From positions 19,833,797-19,897,796 of the forward strand of contig NC_135566.1 in the NCBI RefSeq assembly GCF_964340395.1: 64,000 bases of DNA. The letters run 5' to 3'. Shown here piece after piece: positions 13,077-28,121 of the stretch. Each line of letters begins with the position of its first letter. The stretch's first letter is position 1. This DNA is from Glandiceps talaboti (Eukaryota; Hemichordata; Enteropneusta; Spengelidae). The position numbers and the translations under genes are program-made. The notes under the pieces were generated by a model that did no database searches, was not told the DNA's origin, and saw only the letters and a list, made by a program, of their open reading frames with translations.

Positions 13077-14090
13077 TCTGTAGTGGGCATGTTGTCCCTT
13101 ACCATACTTCTACGTGTTCACTGACGTAAAATTCTAAGCCTTGAAAGAGGCCGTTGCTTTAGCCATTACTTTTACAACAAGAATTAAATTGGATGAATGA
13201 TGTACAACTCGTAGAACTGACTGTATATTTCTCACATGAGAAATAAGTGATAAAGTAAGCCAGGTCAGATACTAGGGACATCATATGATATCACGGTATT
13301 AGATGGATTTCATTTACTTATATACTAGTGTGCAAAATTAATTATCTACCTACATACAAATTGACGACCTGGGACTGACGTTAATGATGGTTGATTATGA
13401 TTGATGAATGTAAGGTCACATCACATTCTAGAATTCACTCATATAGCAGATTCAAAGACACACGCTACATCAGGTTTTGGTTGTCAAGAATCAAATATTC
13501 GTACAAAAGTGAAATTTTAGTCGCATTTTTACTCTATTTTTACTTTATTTTAAAGACCATGAACAAATTAAATGGTCTTAGTCTAGACTTTACTCTAAAA
13601 TGCGAATGCAGCATTATTTCAGAATTATTGTCAGATTAATGTCAGGAAATTAAAAGAAAGGTTTTTAAAAAATACACAATTCATTTCTCATTAAATAAAA
13701 CTGTTGTTTAATTTATGACCTGACCAAATCTCCAGTTCAAAAGATAGGAAAATAAAGTCATATATAGTACTCATGCTCAACTACAGCGATGAAAAGAAAC
13801 GTTCAATCATAGCATCCCGCGAGATTATCTAGATACATTCGAGAATTGAAGTAAGCCTATATCATATGACAGTGTATTTGAGGTATGTATTTGATAGCAT
13901 TAATTTGTGTAATGGTGTTTCCCAACAAATAGGCTTACATTTCTTTTGTATTTGTGTGAGATAAACAAAAAATTCAATTATTGAAAAGGAAATATTTCAT
14001 TTCCGTAGACAATACATTTTGAATAAGGGGGTTATATCGTACTTTAAAGATTACTATCGTGTGACATGACTTTGAACAATATCAGGGTGA
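13077..14090. other. Intergenic, nothing recognised
   Basis: AT-rich sequence. An 82-codon ORF at 13,391-13,639 has no recognisable features. Confidence 0.4.
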
Positions 14091-14600
14091 CGTCACATGA
14101 CATGATAAACATGGCAGTGATGTTGACACCACACCACACCACACCACACCACACCACACCACACCACACCACATAACGTCACGTCACATCACATGAAATG
14201 ATCTGACCCCATATGATATGACAGGACATGACCAGACCTTACCCATGTGACTTGATATGACGTGACACGACATGACATGATGTAATGTGATGTGATGTCA
14301 TGAGATGACATTACATTTCGTTCATGTTGCTATGACGTGACATGATGACAATACATGGCATATAGCGTTACACTGACACGACATGGCATTCACCTGATAT
14401 GACAATGATGTGTACATGACAGGACACTATGACATGACATGACATGATATGACATGTCATGACGTGATGTGACTTGACATGACATAACGTGACAAGTCAT
14501 GAAATGACACGACAAGCTAGCATAACATATGACATAACGAGGAGTGACATAAAGACATATGGCATCGTGTAAAAATGTACTATGGTATAACATGACAAGA
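14091..14600. repeat. Decayed pentanucleotide satellite (TGACA/TGTGA type) with a (CACAC)-rich core
   Basis: 14,127-14,173 is a clean ACACC pentamer tract. Around it, ACATG, TGACA and TGTGA pentamers recur densely and imperfectly to about 14,560, changing strand polarity several times. ORFs here are translations of the satellite. Confidence 0.75.
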
Positions 14601-14924
14601 TGTTGTTATGTAGTAGCATAAACATGGCGAGTAAAATATAACGATACAACACATAACTGTATGTATATGGTTCGATTAGCTGTAACGAAAAGAGCCTTTA
14701 TATTATACAAACCATAACCATGTTACATAAAATATCATTACAACATAACTTAGAAAACATGACACTAAATGTTTTGATGAGGCACCTGACATAATTCCAA
14801 GTTACTTGTAAGCACGTACAACATTGTTTGATAACCCATTCATAAGACTTATATGAACAGTATTCCGGATAGCTGTTTTACAACAAATATCTCCATCAGT
14901 ACAGCGAAGTATCTAACTAATCCA

Positions 14925-15365
14925 TCAAAACACAGAATGGGTGTTGTGTGCAATAAATACAATGTTCAATGTACGACAATATGTTATCAAAAGATTGAAC
15001 AGTGCATTCATATCTGTATTAGTTATTAAACACAGTATATAAATGATATGACATATTGCGATTAGTAAATGGGGTGGATGACATATCAGACAATATGTTC
15101 CGAGAAATCCATACAATTTGAGAAGCGTTAACACCTTCATTTGCTCATTGACAAAACTTCGCTTTTGATAATTGTTTTCCGCTGATGAATGACATGACAT
15201 TTTTCGATTTTGATCAATGTTTAGTTTTGATGAAATGTGGTAGTTTGAATCTGAAGAATTGATTAGTTCAAGATGAGATGTTGTGGCCTTAGCACGTACG
15301 TTATTAGTATCGCTGTCATGTTTTGCGCAATGGTATAGATGTACTTTTATCACCCTCAAAGGCAT
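14925..15365 (-). pseudogene. Possible rhodopsin-family GPCR remnant (TM6-TM7)
   Basis: A 146-codon frame whose second half looks like the end of a rhodopsin-type receptor. A basic, Ser/Asn-rich stretch resembling intracellular loop 3 comes first. It is followed by NEQMKVLTLLKLYGFL, a helix with CHPP where CWxP would be expected, and a second helix ending LNIVFIA where NPxxY would be expected. A stop follows soon after TM7. Upstream, the same frame is closed by a TGA close to the start, and no TM1-TM5 could be found. The key NPxxY and CWxP residues are altered, so if related it is a pseudogene. A chance hydrophobic ORF is a real alternative. Confidence 0.22.
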
Positions 15366-16039
15366 TGTGCAACTATTTCATATTTTGAGAGTTCACCTCT
15401 GAATATGTTTTCCTCAAATATCGATTAGAATTTCCCAGTTATTCACATTCTTCCTTAAATATAGCCTAAATATGTTTCTAACTCCCTCGCACATTTATGT
15501 TGTGTTTATCTGGCACTCACCGTGTAGACCGAAGAAAGTTCATAGTGTTTCGAAAACAGCATGAAATATCATATGTACGCATACTTCTATTAGGTGGATA
15601 CGGCTAGTTCTAAAGAAACCGGTAATTCACCAAGGGGGTTATAGAAAAGCAAGCAAAAGTGTTGTTTACAGTACTTCTAGCAGGATCGCCTTTGTCACTT
15701 AATATCTGTTTCTTAATATATCTTTGTAAAGTCTTTTGCACTGTAGTTACAGCCAAACACGTTCGAGATACACGTACACATTGCATAGAAAATATCAATG
15801 ACTTTACATTATGAGTTATTGTACTCACTTACGTAGTGGATCATGTTTCATACACGTACTTTCAAATAACGTTAATCCTGTATATGTATCTAGAAGGAAG
15901 CTAGTAAGGGTCATATTCTGACATACATATAATATCAAGTTAAAGTACCCATTTCTGTATCTTAACTAGACTCCATTAAAGTGACACTGAACACATGTAC
16001 ACTTAATTTAAACCGAAACTTACTGTTGAAGTAAATATG
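15366..16039. other. Intergenic, nothing recognised
   Basis: No conserved ORF and no repeat structure were found. Confidence 0.4.
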
Positions 16040-16525
16040 GTCTACACAATTGTGATGTAGGTGGTATGATATAGGAGTCTACACAGTGTGATGTAGGTTA
16101 TATGATATATAAGAGTCTACACAGTGTGATGTAGGTGATATGATATAAGGATCTACACAGTGTGATGTAGGTGATATGATATAGGAGTCTACACGGTGTG
16201 ATGTAGGTGATATGATATAGGAGTCTACACAGTGTGATGTAGGTGGTGTGATATAGGGGTCTACACAGTGTGATGTAGGTGATATGATATAGGAGTCTAC
16301 ATAGTGTGATGTAGGTGATATGATATAGGAGTCTACACAGTGTGATGTAGGTGATCTGATATAAGGGTCTACACAGTGTGATGTAGGTGGTATGATATAG
16401 GGGTCTACACAGTGTGATGTAGGTGATATGATATAGGAGTCTACACAGTGTGATGTAGGTGATATGATATAGGAGTCTACACAGTGTGATGTAGGTTATA
16501 TGATATAGGAGTCTATACAGTGTGC
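16040..16525. repeat. 36-bp minisatellite, about 13.5 copies
   Basis: The unit is GTCTACACAGTGTGATGTAG followed by GTGATATGATATAGGA. Variation is mostly point changes (for example AGG/GGG before GTC, GATATGA/GGTATGA). The period is divisible by three, so the minus strand is open for 151 codons of a 12-residue repeat. This is not treated as coding. Confidence 0.95.
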
Positions 16526-16982
16526 GCATTGTACAACCACCAGTTGAGTACATTTATTTGCATAATTGCATGTGAAGCATAACGATTGAGAGACGAAAGC
16601 CCCTTTAAGTCTCAAGTATCGATTTTTTGTAATGTCTTTGAATGTTAAATGTATACATTCCATATTTAGATTACTATTTTGAAACCTGATCACAATGTTC
16701 TACTTTATAATTGGTTCATATATTGATGAAAACATTAAAATAAATCAACAATTGCTGGACTAGCGTAGTCTTTCCAAATATTGACAGAAAGGGTTTGATA
16801 TAATGTTATTGTACTTCCAAAACTATTTGAAGTAAACGAACACTGCATGTTATTGATTAAGAAACAAAAATTGTGGTGGGTATTACAGGTCATGCATACT
16901 ATCTCGGTTTTAAGATCCACTATGAAATCAACAAAACAAAGAGCACTTTGCGACAAATTGCATGATTAAGGAGGTCATCTGC

Positions 16983-17017
16983 AAACAGACTGACAAACAA
17001 ACAAATAAACAAACAAA

Positions 17018-17055
<38 letters not shown>

Positions 17056-17110
17056 CACAAACAAACACAAACACAAACACAAACACAAACACAAACACAA
17101 ACACAAACAC
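16983..17110. repeat. Compound ACAA / CA / ACAAAC microsatellite
   Basis: ACAA units, a CA tract, then about 9 ACAAAC hexamers. Confidence 0.95.
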
Positions 17111-17190
17111 AATAAAGTGAAATTGAGAGCTTGAATAATTGAATACTAATGAATAAATGCCAGGATTCAATCGAAAGATTAATTTTCCTT

Positions 17191-17267
<77 letters not shown>

Positions 17268-17268
17268 T
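17191..17268. repeat. (GATT)n microsatellite
   Basis: About 19 perfect GATT units. Confidence 0.95.
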
Positions 17269-17549
17269 TCTAGTTTGTAAACAAGTCTCTGGTTTCAATA
17301 AGATGAATTCAAAAGTGAAGATTATCTTAATTAGTACCACAATTAAGACAGTGTAGTGTTTAAATTAGGCATTATGTCTTACAAAACGTTTCTGTTACGA
17401 AAAACACAAACGAACTACAGATAGCCATAACATAAAATATAACATTTTATCACACTGCCAACACAAATAAACAGTTTTGTGAGTGGATTTTCCTTGTCTC
17501 ATCCGACATTGATTTTGAATTGTATGTGTTCATAGAGAGATAACATGTA

Positions 17550-17876
17550 TAGATTCATTTTATATGCGTATGTACGATCAGTGTCTGTATTTTTTATTTT
17601 ATTTTATTATATTTTTTTTTCTATGTCAGTGTCTAGTTCAGGTTTTCCATTGTTTTCCAAATGGTCTCTGTGTTGTTTATTTCTTCCCATCAGATGTACA
17701 GCCATTACAGATTGGAAGAGCAGTTTTTATTTTGTCTTTTTAAGTTGATGTTATATCAGTTTCCGCATCCACTATTTCTCGTGAGACTTCACATTTTTTG
17801 CGATTTTGTTATTTTTTTCTCCAATACGTAAAAAAAGTTTTAGGGTCGGCAGGTGGGGTCGGGTAACCCGAAACAA
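17550..17876 (+). mobile_element. Dispersed repeat family A, copy 2 (internally deleted)
   Basis: Same orientation as copy 1 and near-identical at both ends. About 140 bp after GTGTCTGTATTT is replaced by a short T/A-rich run. It ends at GGGTCGGGTAACCC. Confidence 0.8.
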
Positions 17877-20360
17877 ACAATTATTTTTTAGGCCTTAGTA
17901 TCATTAAAATATTTTTTTTTATTAAATTGCTGAATATTAAAAAAACTACCAGTATCACAAAAATTGTTTAAACACAAAGTAATAACAATTTTTGAGATGT
18001 GAGATTGTAATGACGTCACTCAACATTTAGTCCAAATATGTACAATGTTGAATATTGGGTTTACCAGATACTATTATCTGATCACATGTAAGCTTAACCG
18101 CTGAACAACCATTGATTTGAAATACCACATTTACATAAGCTAATATTCTTAAAAGCCAGACTATTGTTTGAAATCTGCGGCTTTGTAATTGTTTCCATTG
18201 TTACTTCAAATGAAAATGATAATTGATGTCTTTCTATACAAAAGATGACTGACAAATATAGAATTTTCAAACAAAAGCTGTGAAATCCAGTTACAATATG
18301 AGATGTAAATAAACTGCTCCAAGGCATCTCATTTGAGGTAAATTCGTGGCCAGTAAGCTAATATCATCTAAAAGTCTTTGTAAAAACTAGTGCTATTTTC
18401 GGTAATTGGACACGGTCAGGAAGAAAATATATAAGACAATGGCCTGACAACAGAGCAGACGACACGTTCACTAGCCTCGATTTCAACTGTCAGCGCCATT
18501 TCAAGTTGCTTTGTCAGTTTTCTTTTCGACTTCGACTTCTGGCAAATAAATATGTATGTATATAACCTTAGACTTTAGGCTTTGATTTTTTTTGCGATCT
18601 CTCATAATAGTTTCATCTTTTTTAACACGGATACAGAAAATAACGATTTGAAAGAAAATATTACAGTATCATCACCAAGTCACAACAAATATCCCGTTTG
18701 TGTTGATTTGATCACTAGAGTGTGACGTCACTATATCGTAACGCATGATATTATTACATATATGCCCCTAAAATAACATGATTGTATGTGCATGGTATAT
18801 CGCATGGTATATAGGAATTCACCTGGCATAGGAAATACTGATAACATTTCTATTCAACGGTGTAAATGACAATATTGAGGCTGTCATATTTTTATTACAT
18901 AGCATGTTGAGCGAGCCTTGATATATGGCGTAGACATTTATTGTGATTCGGATAAATTACCACAAGTATCTTACAAAATAACATTTTTAAACGTGGTGCT
19001 ATGTTTCCACTTGACAATGGCAGGATGAGTTTGATCTCCTTGGATGTATCCCGGATGGTCCTGCCTGACTCTAAGGCAACATAGCGTTGTATATTGAGAC
19101 ATTGAAAAAAAAACACTGACACTAGCGTATGCAATGATTTGCTAACCCAATATTGTGTAGACGTCCTTGTCCTTGCCACAACGTCATAACTTATGTCATA
19201 TACAGAATTAATCTACGAGTGAACGATAAAGAGCCCTAAGCAATTTATTCCAATGCAATTTAATTTGTGAGGTTTTTGTCCAGTTGCAAGTCCTATGAAT
19301 TCAGTCTTGCATTGAAAGCTTTAGTTATGTTTGCGAACCTGATTCTGAATTTAATCGTACAGGAAACTCCAATTGAAACTCTATATATTTTTCTTTCGAA
19401 ATAGGCGTAAATCCTAGTGTTAATAGGTGAAGCGACAACCTTGATAGGATGAATATAATCACTGGACAGGAAGCCTCTTAGCGTAACTAACAGTTCATTG
19501 CCAGGTCTAGTATTGTAAACAAAATCATAAAGACATGGTTAAAGGTTATTTCAAGTTCTCATGCGTATTTTAAAAAGAGTAATTTCTAAGACCTTTTGTA
19601 TATTGTAACACGCTTCAGTAGTCTGGCCAATTTCAAGTTTGCAATCCTATGACGTGAATGAAGTTCTACTGTCACGTTCATTTTCTCCTCACCACGTATT
19701 TTCCACACAAGCAAACTGTACGGCGAGCGGTTTTCAGAATATTATTTACGAAGAGAAGTTTAAATATTACACATGTTCATCTTTTGGCGGGAAATTCTTG
19801 ATAGGAAATATACTTACACACTATAAACGTGATAACAACCTTCTATGTGAAAATACAATTTTTCTTCGGTCTTCCACAAAATTGCTCAATAATATTTCGT
19901 TTGCTATACAGAATCTTAAAGTTAACTGAGAACACGGATGATATAAGTAAAACTACACTGTCCAGTGCGCATTTCCAGTAGGTTGATGATACACAGTTTA
20001 AACTTTTTGGTGGGATTATGTAAATACAAGGTTGCATAAAAAGACTGAGAAAAGAAACGAACGGATGTACTTTAGTCTTCATTCTTTCAATTACATCAAT
20101 CTGAGTCTGTTGTCAAATACAGGATGCTGATGTGAGAAAAGGAGATGACTTGCATCGCTTACTGTTGACACTTGATTTGGCAATTTGCCATTAAGTTTGA
20201 TTTTATCACCGTGACGGAATTCACTAGGTCATCATGTAGTGAGAATGTCAGGTTAAATTGCAATCAACGTTTTACATGGATCTGGTTGGTTGTAACTCAC
20301 ATAGGAGGAAAGGTTTCCTTAAGCCTAACAGCTTCGGAGACATCAGACGGTCGATTTAAG
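17877..20360. other. Intergenic, no supported gene
   Basis: Contains several 77-96 codon ORFs with no recognisable domain, and a promoter-like stretch near 18,425-18,560 (separate entry). Confidence 0.4.
18425..18565 (+). promoter_or_regulatory. TATA-box promoter-like or LTR-like stretch
   Basis: An ATATATAAG TATA-like box lies about 30-40 bp before a C/A-rich start region (CAGAGCAGACGACACG, then TTCACT). An AATAAA follows about 115 bp downstream. The close order of TATA, start and AATAAA is typical of an LTR, but no paired copy or ORF was found. This is inference from motif order only. Confidence 0.2.
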
Positions 20361-20651
20361 ATGAATGAATGAATGAATGAATGAATGAATGAATGAATGA
20401 ATGAATGAATGAAAATGAATGAATGAATGAATGAATGAATGGATGGATGGATGGATGGATGGATGGATGGATGGATGAATTAATTAATTAATTAATTAAT
20501 GCATGTATGTATGTATGTATGTATGTATGTATGTATGTATGTATGTATGTATGTATGTATGTATGTATGTAGGTATGCATGTATGTATGTATGTATGTAT
20601 GTATGTATGTATGTATGTATGTATGTATGTATTTATTTGTTTGTTTGTTTG
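20361..20651. repeat. Compound GAAT / GGAT / TTAA / GTAT / TTTG microsatellite
   Basis: Runs of GAAT, GGAT, AATT, TGTA and TTTG tetramers follow each other over 290 bp, each differing from the next by one base. This is consistent with stepwise conversion of one tetramer tract. Confidence 0.95.
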
Positions 20652-21962
20652 CTATACTATATTTACATTGGGTTGAACTTTCTGATATCATAAAAAACAC
20701 CCCTTACATGTTACAAGGTCTGTGTATAGCGTTTTATCCGTATGATGTTTAAGCTACATTTATATTCAACAATGTAATACGTCATAGGTAATTGATCGAC
20801 TAGAAGTCAATGGCCTGTATTATTCCTTCCTGTTTATATGTTGACTTGTTCCATCTGAACCCTGTTATCCTAGCCGTCTTACTTCCTTCTTCATCGCCCA
20901 TTTCATTTTCCCCATCAATCTCTTCTCAGTGATATGTAAATGTTTCCAGGTGACTCGGTATTTCAGATTTTCATTATACATGTTTTGTTCTAGTTTTAAG
21001 ATAATATCCAATCAACTATAAAGAATAACGACTGGAGGATTTTTTGCACAGTAACCGAAATCAAGAGTTCTTATTTTTCATAACACGAATGCAATTTTGT
21101 TTTGCACGAACGGTATCGTTAGCTGCTGCTTATTTCTATATACGAGTATATACATATAGTTCGTCCCTATAACCATACTATATCAGCAAATCTAAGGACA
21201 ACCGTGTACATTAAACTGGGGACTCGATAGCCACAAGCAGCAGTTGAAGCCATTGTTAAATTGAAAACTAAATGCCTATAAAATAGACAGGTTACTAGAG
21301 AGAAAGAATTTGTTATATTACATAGACAAGCAATGAAAAGAATCAAGCGATTTCATCACGATTACACAGTCATCATCTCAAAGTCCACCGTTCATCACTT
21401 CTGTGTTGACTAATTTAACGTACGATGTATTGTAGAAGGTTTTATTCTGCTATCATATGGTCTCCTGGGAAATCAGTGATGAGTTTTATCAACTTTTCCA
21501 ATATCCCATTGTAAGTGCAAAGCAGTTCAGAAAAATTAACTGTCGGTTCAATTCAGTTCAATCCTAGGGAAAAGCGTTGGAGACGATGCGGACCCCAAAA
21601 AATGACTGTAATATTTTGTATCATGTCATGTATACAACCACACAGGTACATTAACCTACAGGTGATGCAATAATGTTCAGTGTGTATGATATTACAAAGT
21701 TGGCTTTTTTAAACGTTCCAGTTGTAGCTAGTGAAACTTTAGAGGACACCAGATTTAAACTGAAAGCCAACCGGGCAATAACGATAACATGTAGCACTGT
21801 TAGTAAGATTTTTGTCGAGTCAGCCGAAGGGTTTTTAAAAAAAAAAGAAGATTTTGTGATATTACTAGTAGTTTGATTCGGCATCACTGTATTAAATTAC
21901 CCTTGCCAACTATATTAATATTTTTATTGCAGTCATCGCTTAGGTATAACAAAATTGTTTGA
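20652..21962. other. Intergenic, nothing recognised
   Basis: The region 21,651-21,887 is open on both strands for 67-78 codons. Neither protein is recognisable. Confidence 0.4.
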
Positions 21963-22342
<380 letters not shown>

Positions 22343-24108
22343 TTATGATTTTTTTCAGGACGAAAAAGAAATCAATTCCGTTGCTAAGTGATATTTCTAT
22401 GGAATAAAAACTGTATTGTTGATATAATATAATATAAAGAAAGACATCAATTAACTGGAACGTTATTTTGTGTCACATTCACACCTTGGTGATTTCCCAC
22501 CAATAAAGCCACACACTTAACTCCAGTATAAAAGTATTGTGGCCAAGTTTACTCATTAAATCATGGAGTGATGTTTCTATATGGAGATTGAAATAAAATG
22601 TTACTACGAAAACATACCATTGAGTGTGGTACGCCAAGCAAAGCATGGACTGTATAATAAGTTACTTGGATTGAGACGTTCAAGAGCAATGATTCTCATT
22701 TTAACAAGATTCAACAGTAGCGGCAAATGAGTTTGCAACATTTGAGTACATGAATATGAAGTCCCAAGCCATCTGAAACCTAACGAAACATTCACGGCTA
22801 CAGTTAAAAAATACACAAACATAACACTACTACTAGCTTGAGACTATACCCTTCAACATGATGATAAAGCTTTGGCAATCAGTAATAATGGTTCTCGCAC
22901 AAAGCCAAGAGATGCTTCTAAAGGAGATGCATAAAGAACTCACAAAGAATGTAAAACTTGAAGGATATATGCTTCTAATTGACCTGCTTCAATGCATATG
23001 TACAAGGAAATGTGGCCTTGTTTTTCAAGTAACCTTTCGAGTAGAATATTTCCGTCACCGTGACGACAGTGATCACATAATGTTCAAAACATGTAAATGT
23101 TACACCAAAACTTTTAACCTTTTCATAACAAGTGATAAATACACAATTACTTGGATTTTCCAGTAGATAGTATATGAGTACAAGAATTTGTGTTTACGTA
23201 GAAATTTTAATGTGAAAATGTTCACATTATGTGGTTGTTCAGCTTTCTTATTAATGTCACGATTTGAATACAAACAGAAGATTACAAATGATATATTATA
23301 CAAGTAGATTGGAAAAAAAACATAGTAATTTTGCAAGCTATGTTACACTCTCACAACAAAGATATTCTTATTGATTTTACTCTGTTAAAATGAAATAACC
23401 TTTCCCCTAGCTTATTGATAATAGGATGCCGTTTCCACAGCAACGCTTCTTATTGTAGAGTGCATTATGAACGTTTAATGTGCCAACTGCGTGCAGTGAA
23501 TAAAGAACGCGATTTTTTACAACTGTTTAATATGCTAATTATATTCATAACGTTCTCTTTGCAGGCAAAGTGTGCAGTCAGAAGTAATGAATGCAATATT
23601 TGAAATATATGGGATTTGATGGCGATATCCAGAAGCAATAATTGGATAGCCAATCGCGCATGCTCAAAACTGTTTAGATGTACATTCACAACGAGAGGTG
23701 AAATAGAATCCCAGATTTTATAAACAACATCAAATTGTACTGTAACATTTATTTGAAAGAATCTCGCTGCTGACAATTTCGGAAACGACGGAGTTTGATG
23801 ATGACGCGACCTCAAAACGTCAAAATGACACAATTCTGCGTTAGGCCATGAAGATATGCACGGAAAAGAACGATCTTCCTCGAGGTAAACCTACTATAGT
23901 GTGTTATACCGTACGGTGATGAATTGGTGAATGTGGGTTTTCCTGTCATTTCTAATACAAGTCAAACTTGATACGTCAACTCGTAGCATCTAGTAATTAT
24001 TTCCTTCACATCGCTTCATCATGGCGTGACATGTTCTGTTCTTATATAGGTGTACCTAGTGTTTAACCCATTTCTTGTGAGTATTTGGATAACAAACTAA
24101 CTACGAGA
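22343..24108. other. Upstream flank of the 24,109 gene, no other gene supported
   Basis: A 102-codon plus ORF (22,858-23,166) and a 122-codon minus ORF (23,465-23,833) have no recognisable domain. Near 23,640 a GGATAGCCAATCGCGCATGC stretch contains a CCAAT box, so a promoter for the downstream gene around 23.65-23.9 kb is plausible. A GAG/GTAAAC donor-like site at 23,884 and acceptor-like TAG or GAG sites at about 24,050 and 24,081 could frame a 5'UTR intron. Confidence 0.35.
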
Positions 24109-25185
24109 ATGGCAGCGAAAGACCTGAAATGCGACATCAAAATGCTGAATCAGCGCTGCAAAGCGGACGAAGGTAACAAGGTGAAGCTTCCATCGAAGGA
24201 AGATGGAGTTCTCGAACTAGCTTCTATGGAGGAGCGACGACTTGCTCTTCGACTGGACCGTCTAAATATCGAAAACAAATCTCAACTTAGACACCTTGCC
24301 AGGGAGACTAGGGAGGTGCGTGAAATGATTCGAAAACAACAAGTAATTGATAGAGTTGGGATAAGTCCACGGGGATCAATGGACAGGTTGAACCTGCCAC
24401 CCATACATGGTTTAGAATCACATTTCGGGAGGAGAGGGTCAGGCACCCGAAGTAATCCCCCATCGCCAATAAGACAGGGACAAATCAAACGTATTGGTTC
24501 TACAGGCAATGTGGGGCGACGATCAAGCTCAACAAATGTGTCAACCGCTGTTGCTGATTCTCATGGTAAAATTTCACTGAAAGATATGGCGGTCGTTAAA
24601 CCGATTCCACTTGTACGGCGGACATCTTCGGGACATAGTTTACCGACGATAACACTGGATTCTTCAGACTCTGATCTAAGTGTTAGTGGGAGTTCTACCC
24701 CTACGATAAACGTCGATACATCTTTGGACGACTCGGCACAGATTTCAGAAGATAATTCAGAGCACCGTGTAACACCGGTGCGATTAAATCGTGCCAACGC
24801 TGCCTCGGCGGCTACACGAACACGTGCTATTGATCTGCCTCATGCGACGAAGGATAGCAACATCTTATCGTCAAGTCTCGACCGGTCGTTTTCGGCAACA
24901 ATCCGTCAGAGTGTGTCGGACACTAATTTATCTTTACCTGGCCAGAAGAAAGAGATTTGTCTTGATCCACGCTTCAAGAGATTAGAGTCAATTCTGATAC
25001 GTGGTAAAAATGATACCGATGATGAAGCAAATCAAGATACCAGTCCGTCCAATGAAAAGGCTCTCTTGGAAACAAAACAGCGCCAAAAGACAGAAAAACC
25101 GTCCAGATCGTCTGGAAAAGCTCAAAAGCCAGTGAGACTCGTTCCTATAAAATATGGCAGCACATCTCCTAAAGATCAGAGTTAA
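24109..25185 (+). CDS. Intronless gene for a basic Ser-rich protein with an N-terminal coiled coil (unassigned)
   Basis: 358 codons from ATG to TAA. The frame is open from a TAA at 24,064, but the first ATG is at 24,109 in strong context (A at -3, G at +4), so that start is chosen. Residues about 40-82 form a charged heptad-like helix (ERRLALRLDRLNIENKSQLR, then HLARETREVREMIRKQQ). The rest is low-complexity and probably disordered, rich in Ser, Arg and Pro, with R-x-x-S type sites such as RRTSSG and RRSSSTN. A basic Ser/Lys-rich tail ends the protein. Codon use and a single long frame in a region otherwise full of stops support real coding. The helix loosely recalls the N-terminal coiled coil of CCDC190-type proteins, but this is weak. 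No catalytic motif, signal peptide or membrane segment is seen. Function is unknown. It may be a single-exon gene, a retrocopy, or one large coding exon after a non-coding first exon. Confidence 0.8.
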   Translation: MAAKDLKCDIKMLNQRCKADEGNKVKLPSKEDGVLELASMEERRLALRLDRLNIENKSQLRHLARETREVREMIRKQQVIDRVGISPRGSMDRLNLPPIHGLESHFGRRGSGTRSNPPSPIRQGQIKRIGSTGNVGRRSSSTNVSTAVADSHGKISLKDMAVVKPIPLVRRTSSGHSLPTITLDSSDSDLSVSGSSTPTINVDTSLDDSAQISEDNSEHRVTPVRLNRANAASAATRTRAIDLPHATKDSNILSSSLDRSFSATIRQSVSDTNLSLPGQKKEICLDPRFKRLESILIRGKNDTDDEANQDTSPSNEKALLETKQRQKTEKPSRSSGKAQKPVRLVPIKYGSTSPKDQS

Positions 25186-25238
25186 GATATATAGTCAGCT
25201 GATTATAAGTTTATGGGCTAATTTTTATTGCCAATAAG

Positions 25239-25240
<2 letters not shown>

Positions 25241-25318
<78 letters not shown>
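25241..25318. repeat. (TA)n microsatellite
   Basis: About 39 TA units, 55 bp downstream of the stop codon of the 24,109 gene. It is the left neighbour of the palindrome. Confidence 0.98.
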
Positions 25319-25319
<1 letters not shown>

Positions 25320-25375
25320 CTCGGTGAGTATCAATCTGCTAAGGCAGTGCTCTATACCGCAGTGGCAGAGCGCAA

Positions 25376-25502
25376 TAGTTTTGATAGTTCTGGAACTCTT
25401 TCTTGGTTGTAACTCGGAGTTTCACGCATAGTGCGATGTCTGATGATCGCACTATGCGTGAAACTCCGAGTTACAACCAAGAACGAGTTCCAGAACTATC
25501 AA

Positions 25503-25506
<4 letters not shown>
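25376..25506. repeat. Near-perfect 60-bp palindrome (hairpin) between AT arrays
   Basis: The left arm (25,376-25,435) starts AGTTTTGATAGTTCTGGAAC. The right arm (25,447-25,506) is its reverse complement, ending CAGAACTATCAAAACT, with about one mismatch (CTTTCTTGG against CGTTCTTGG) and a loop of about 10 bases. The right arm runs straight into an AT array. To the left, 57 bp of unique sequence separates the left arm from the other AT array. It could be a foldback MITE whose outer right part has been lost. Confidence 0.9.

Positions 25507-28121
<2,615 letters not shown>

Noticed and set aside
16098-16553. 151-codon minus frame
   Set aside because: Translation of the 36-bp minisatellite.
24085-24108. 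Earlier start for the 358-codon gene
   Set aside because: The codon at 24,085 is TTG. The first ATG in frame is at 24,109 and has better context.
25319-25376. tRNA-like reading of GTGGCAGAGCGC next to the palindrome
   Set aside because: It resembles an A box, but no B box at the right distance and no cloverleaf could be drawn.
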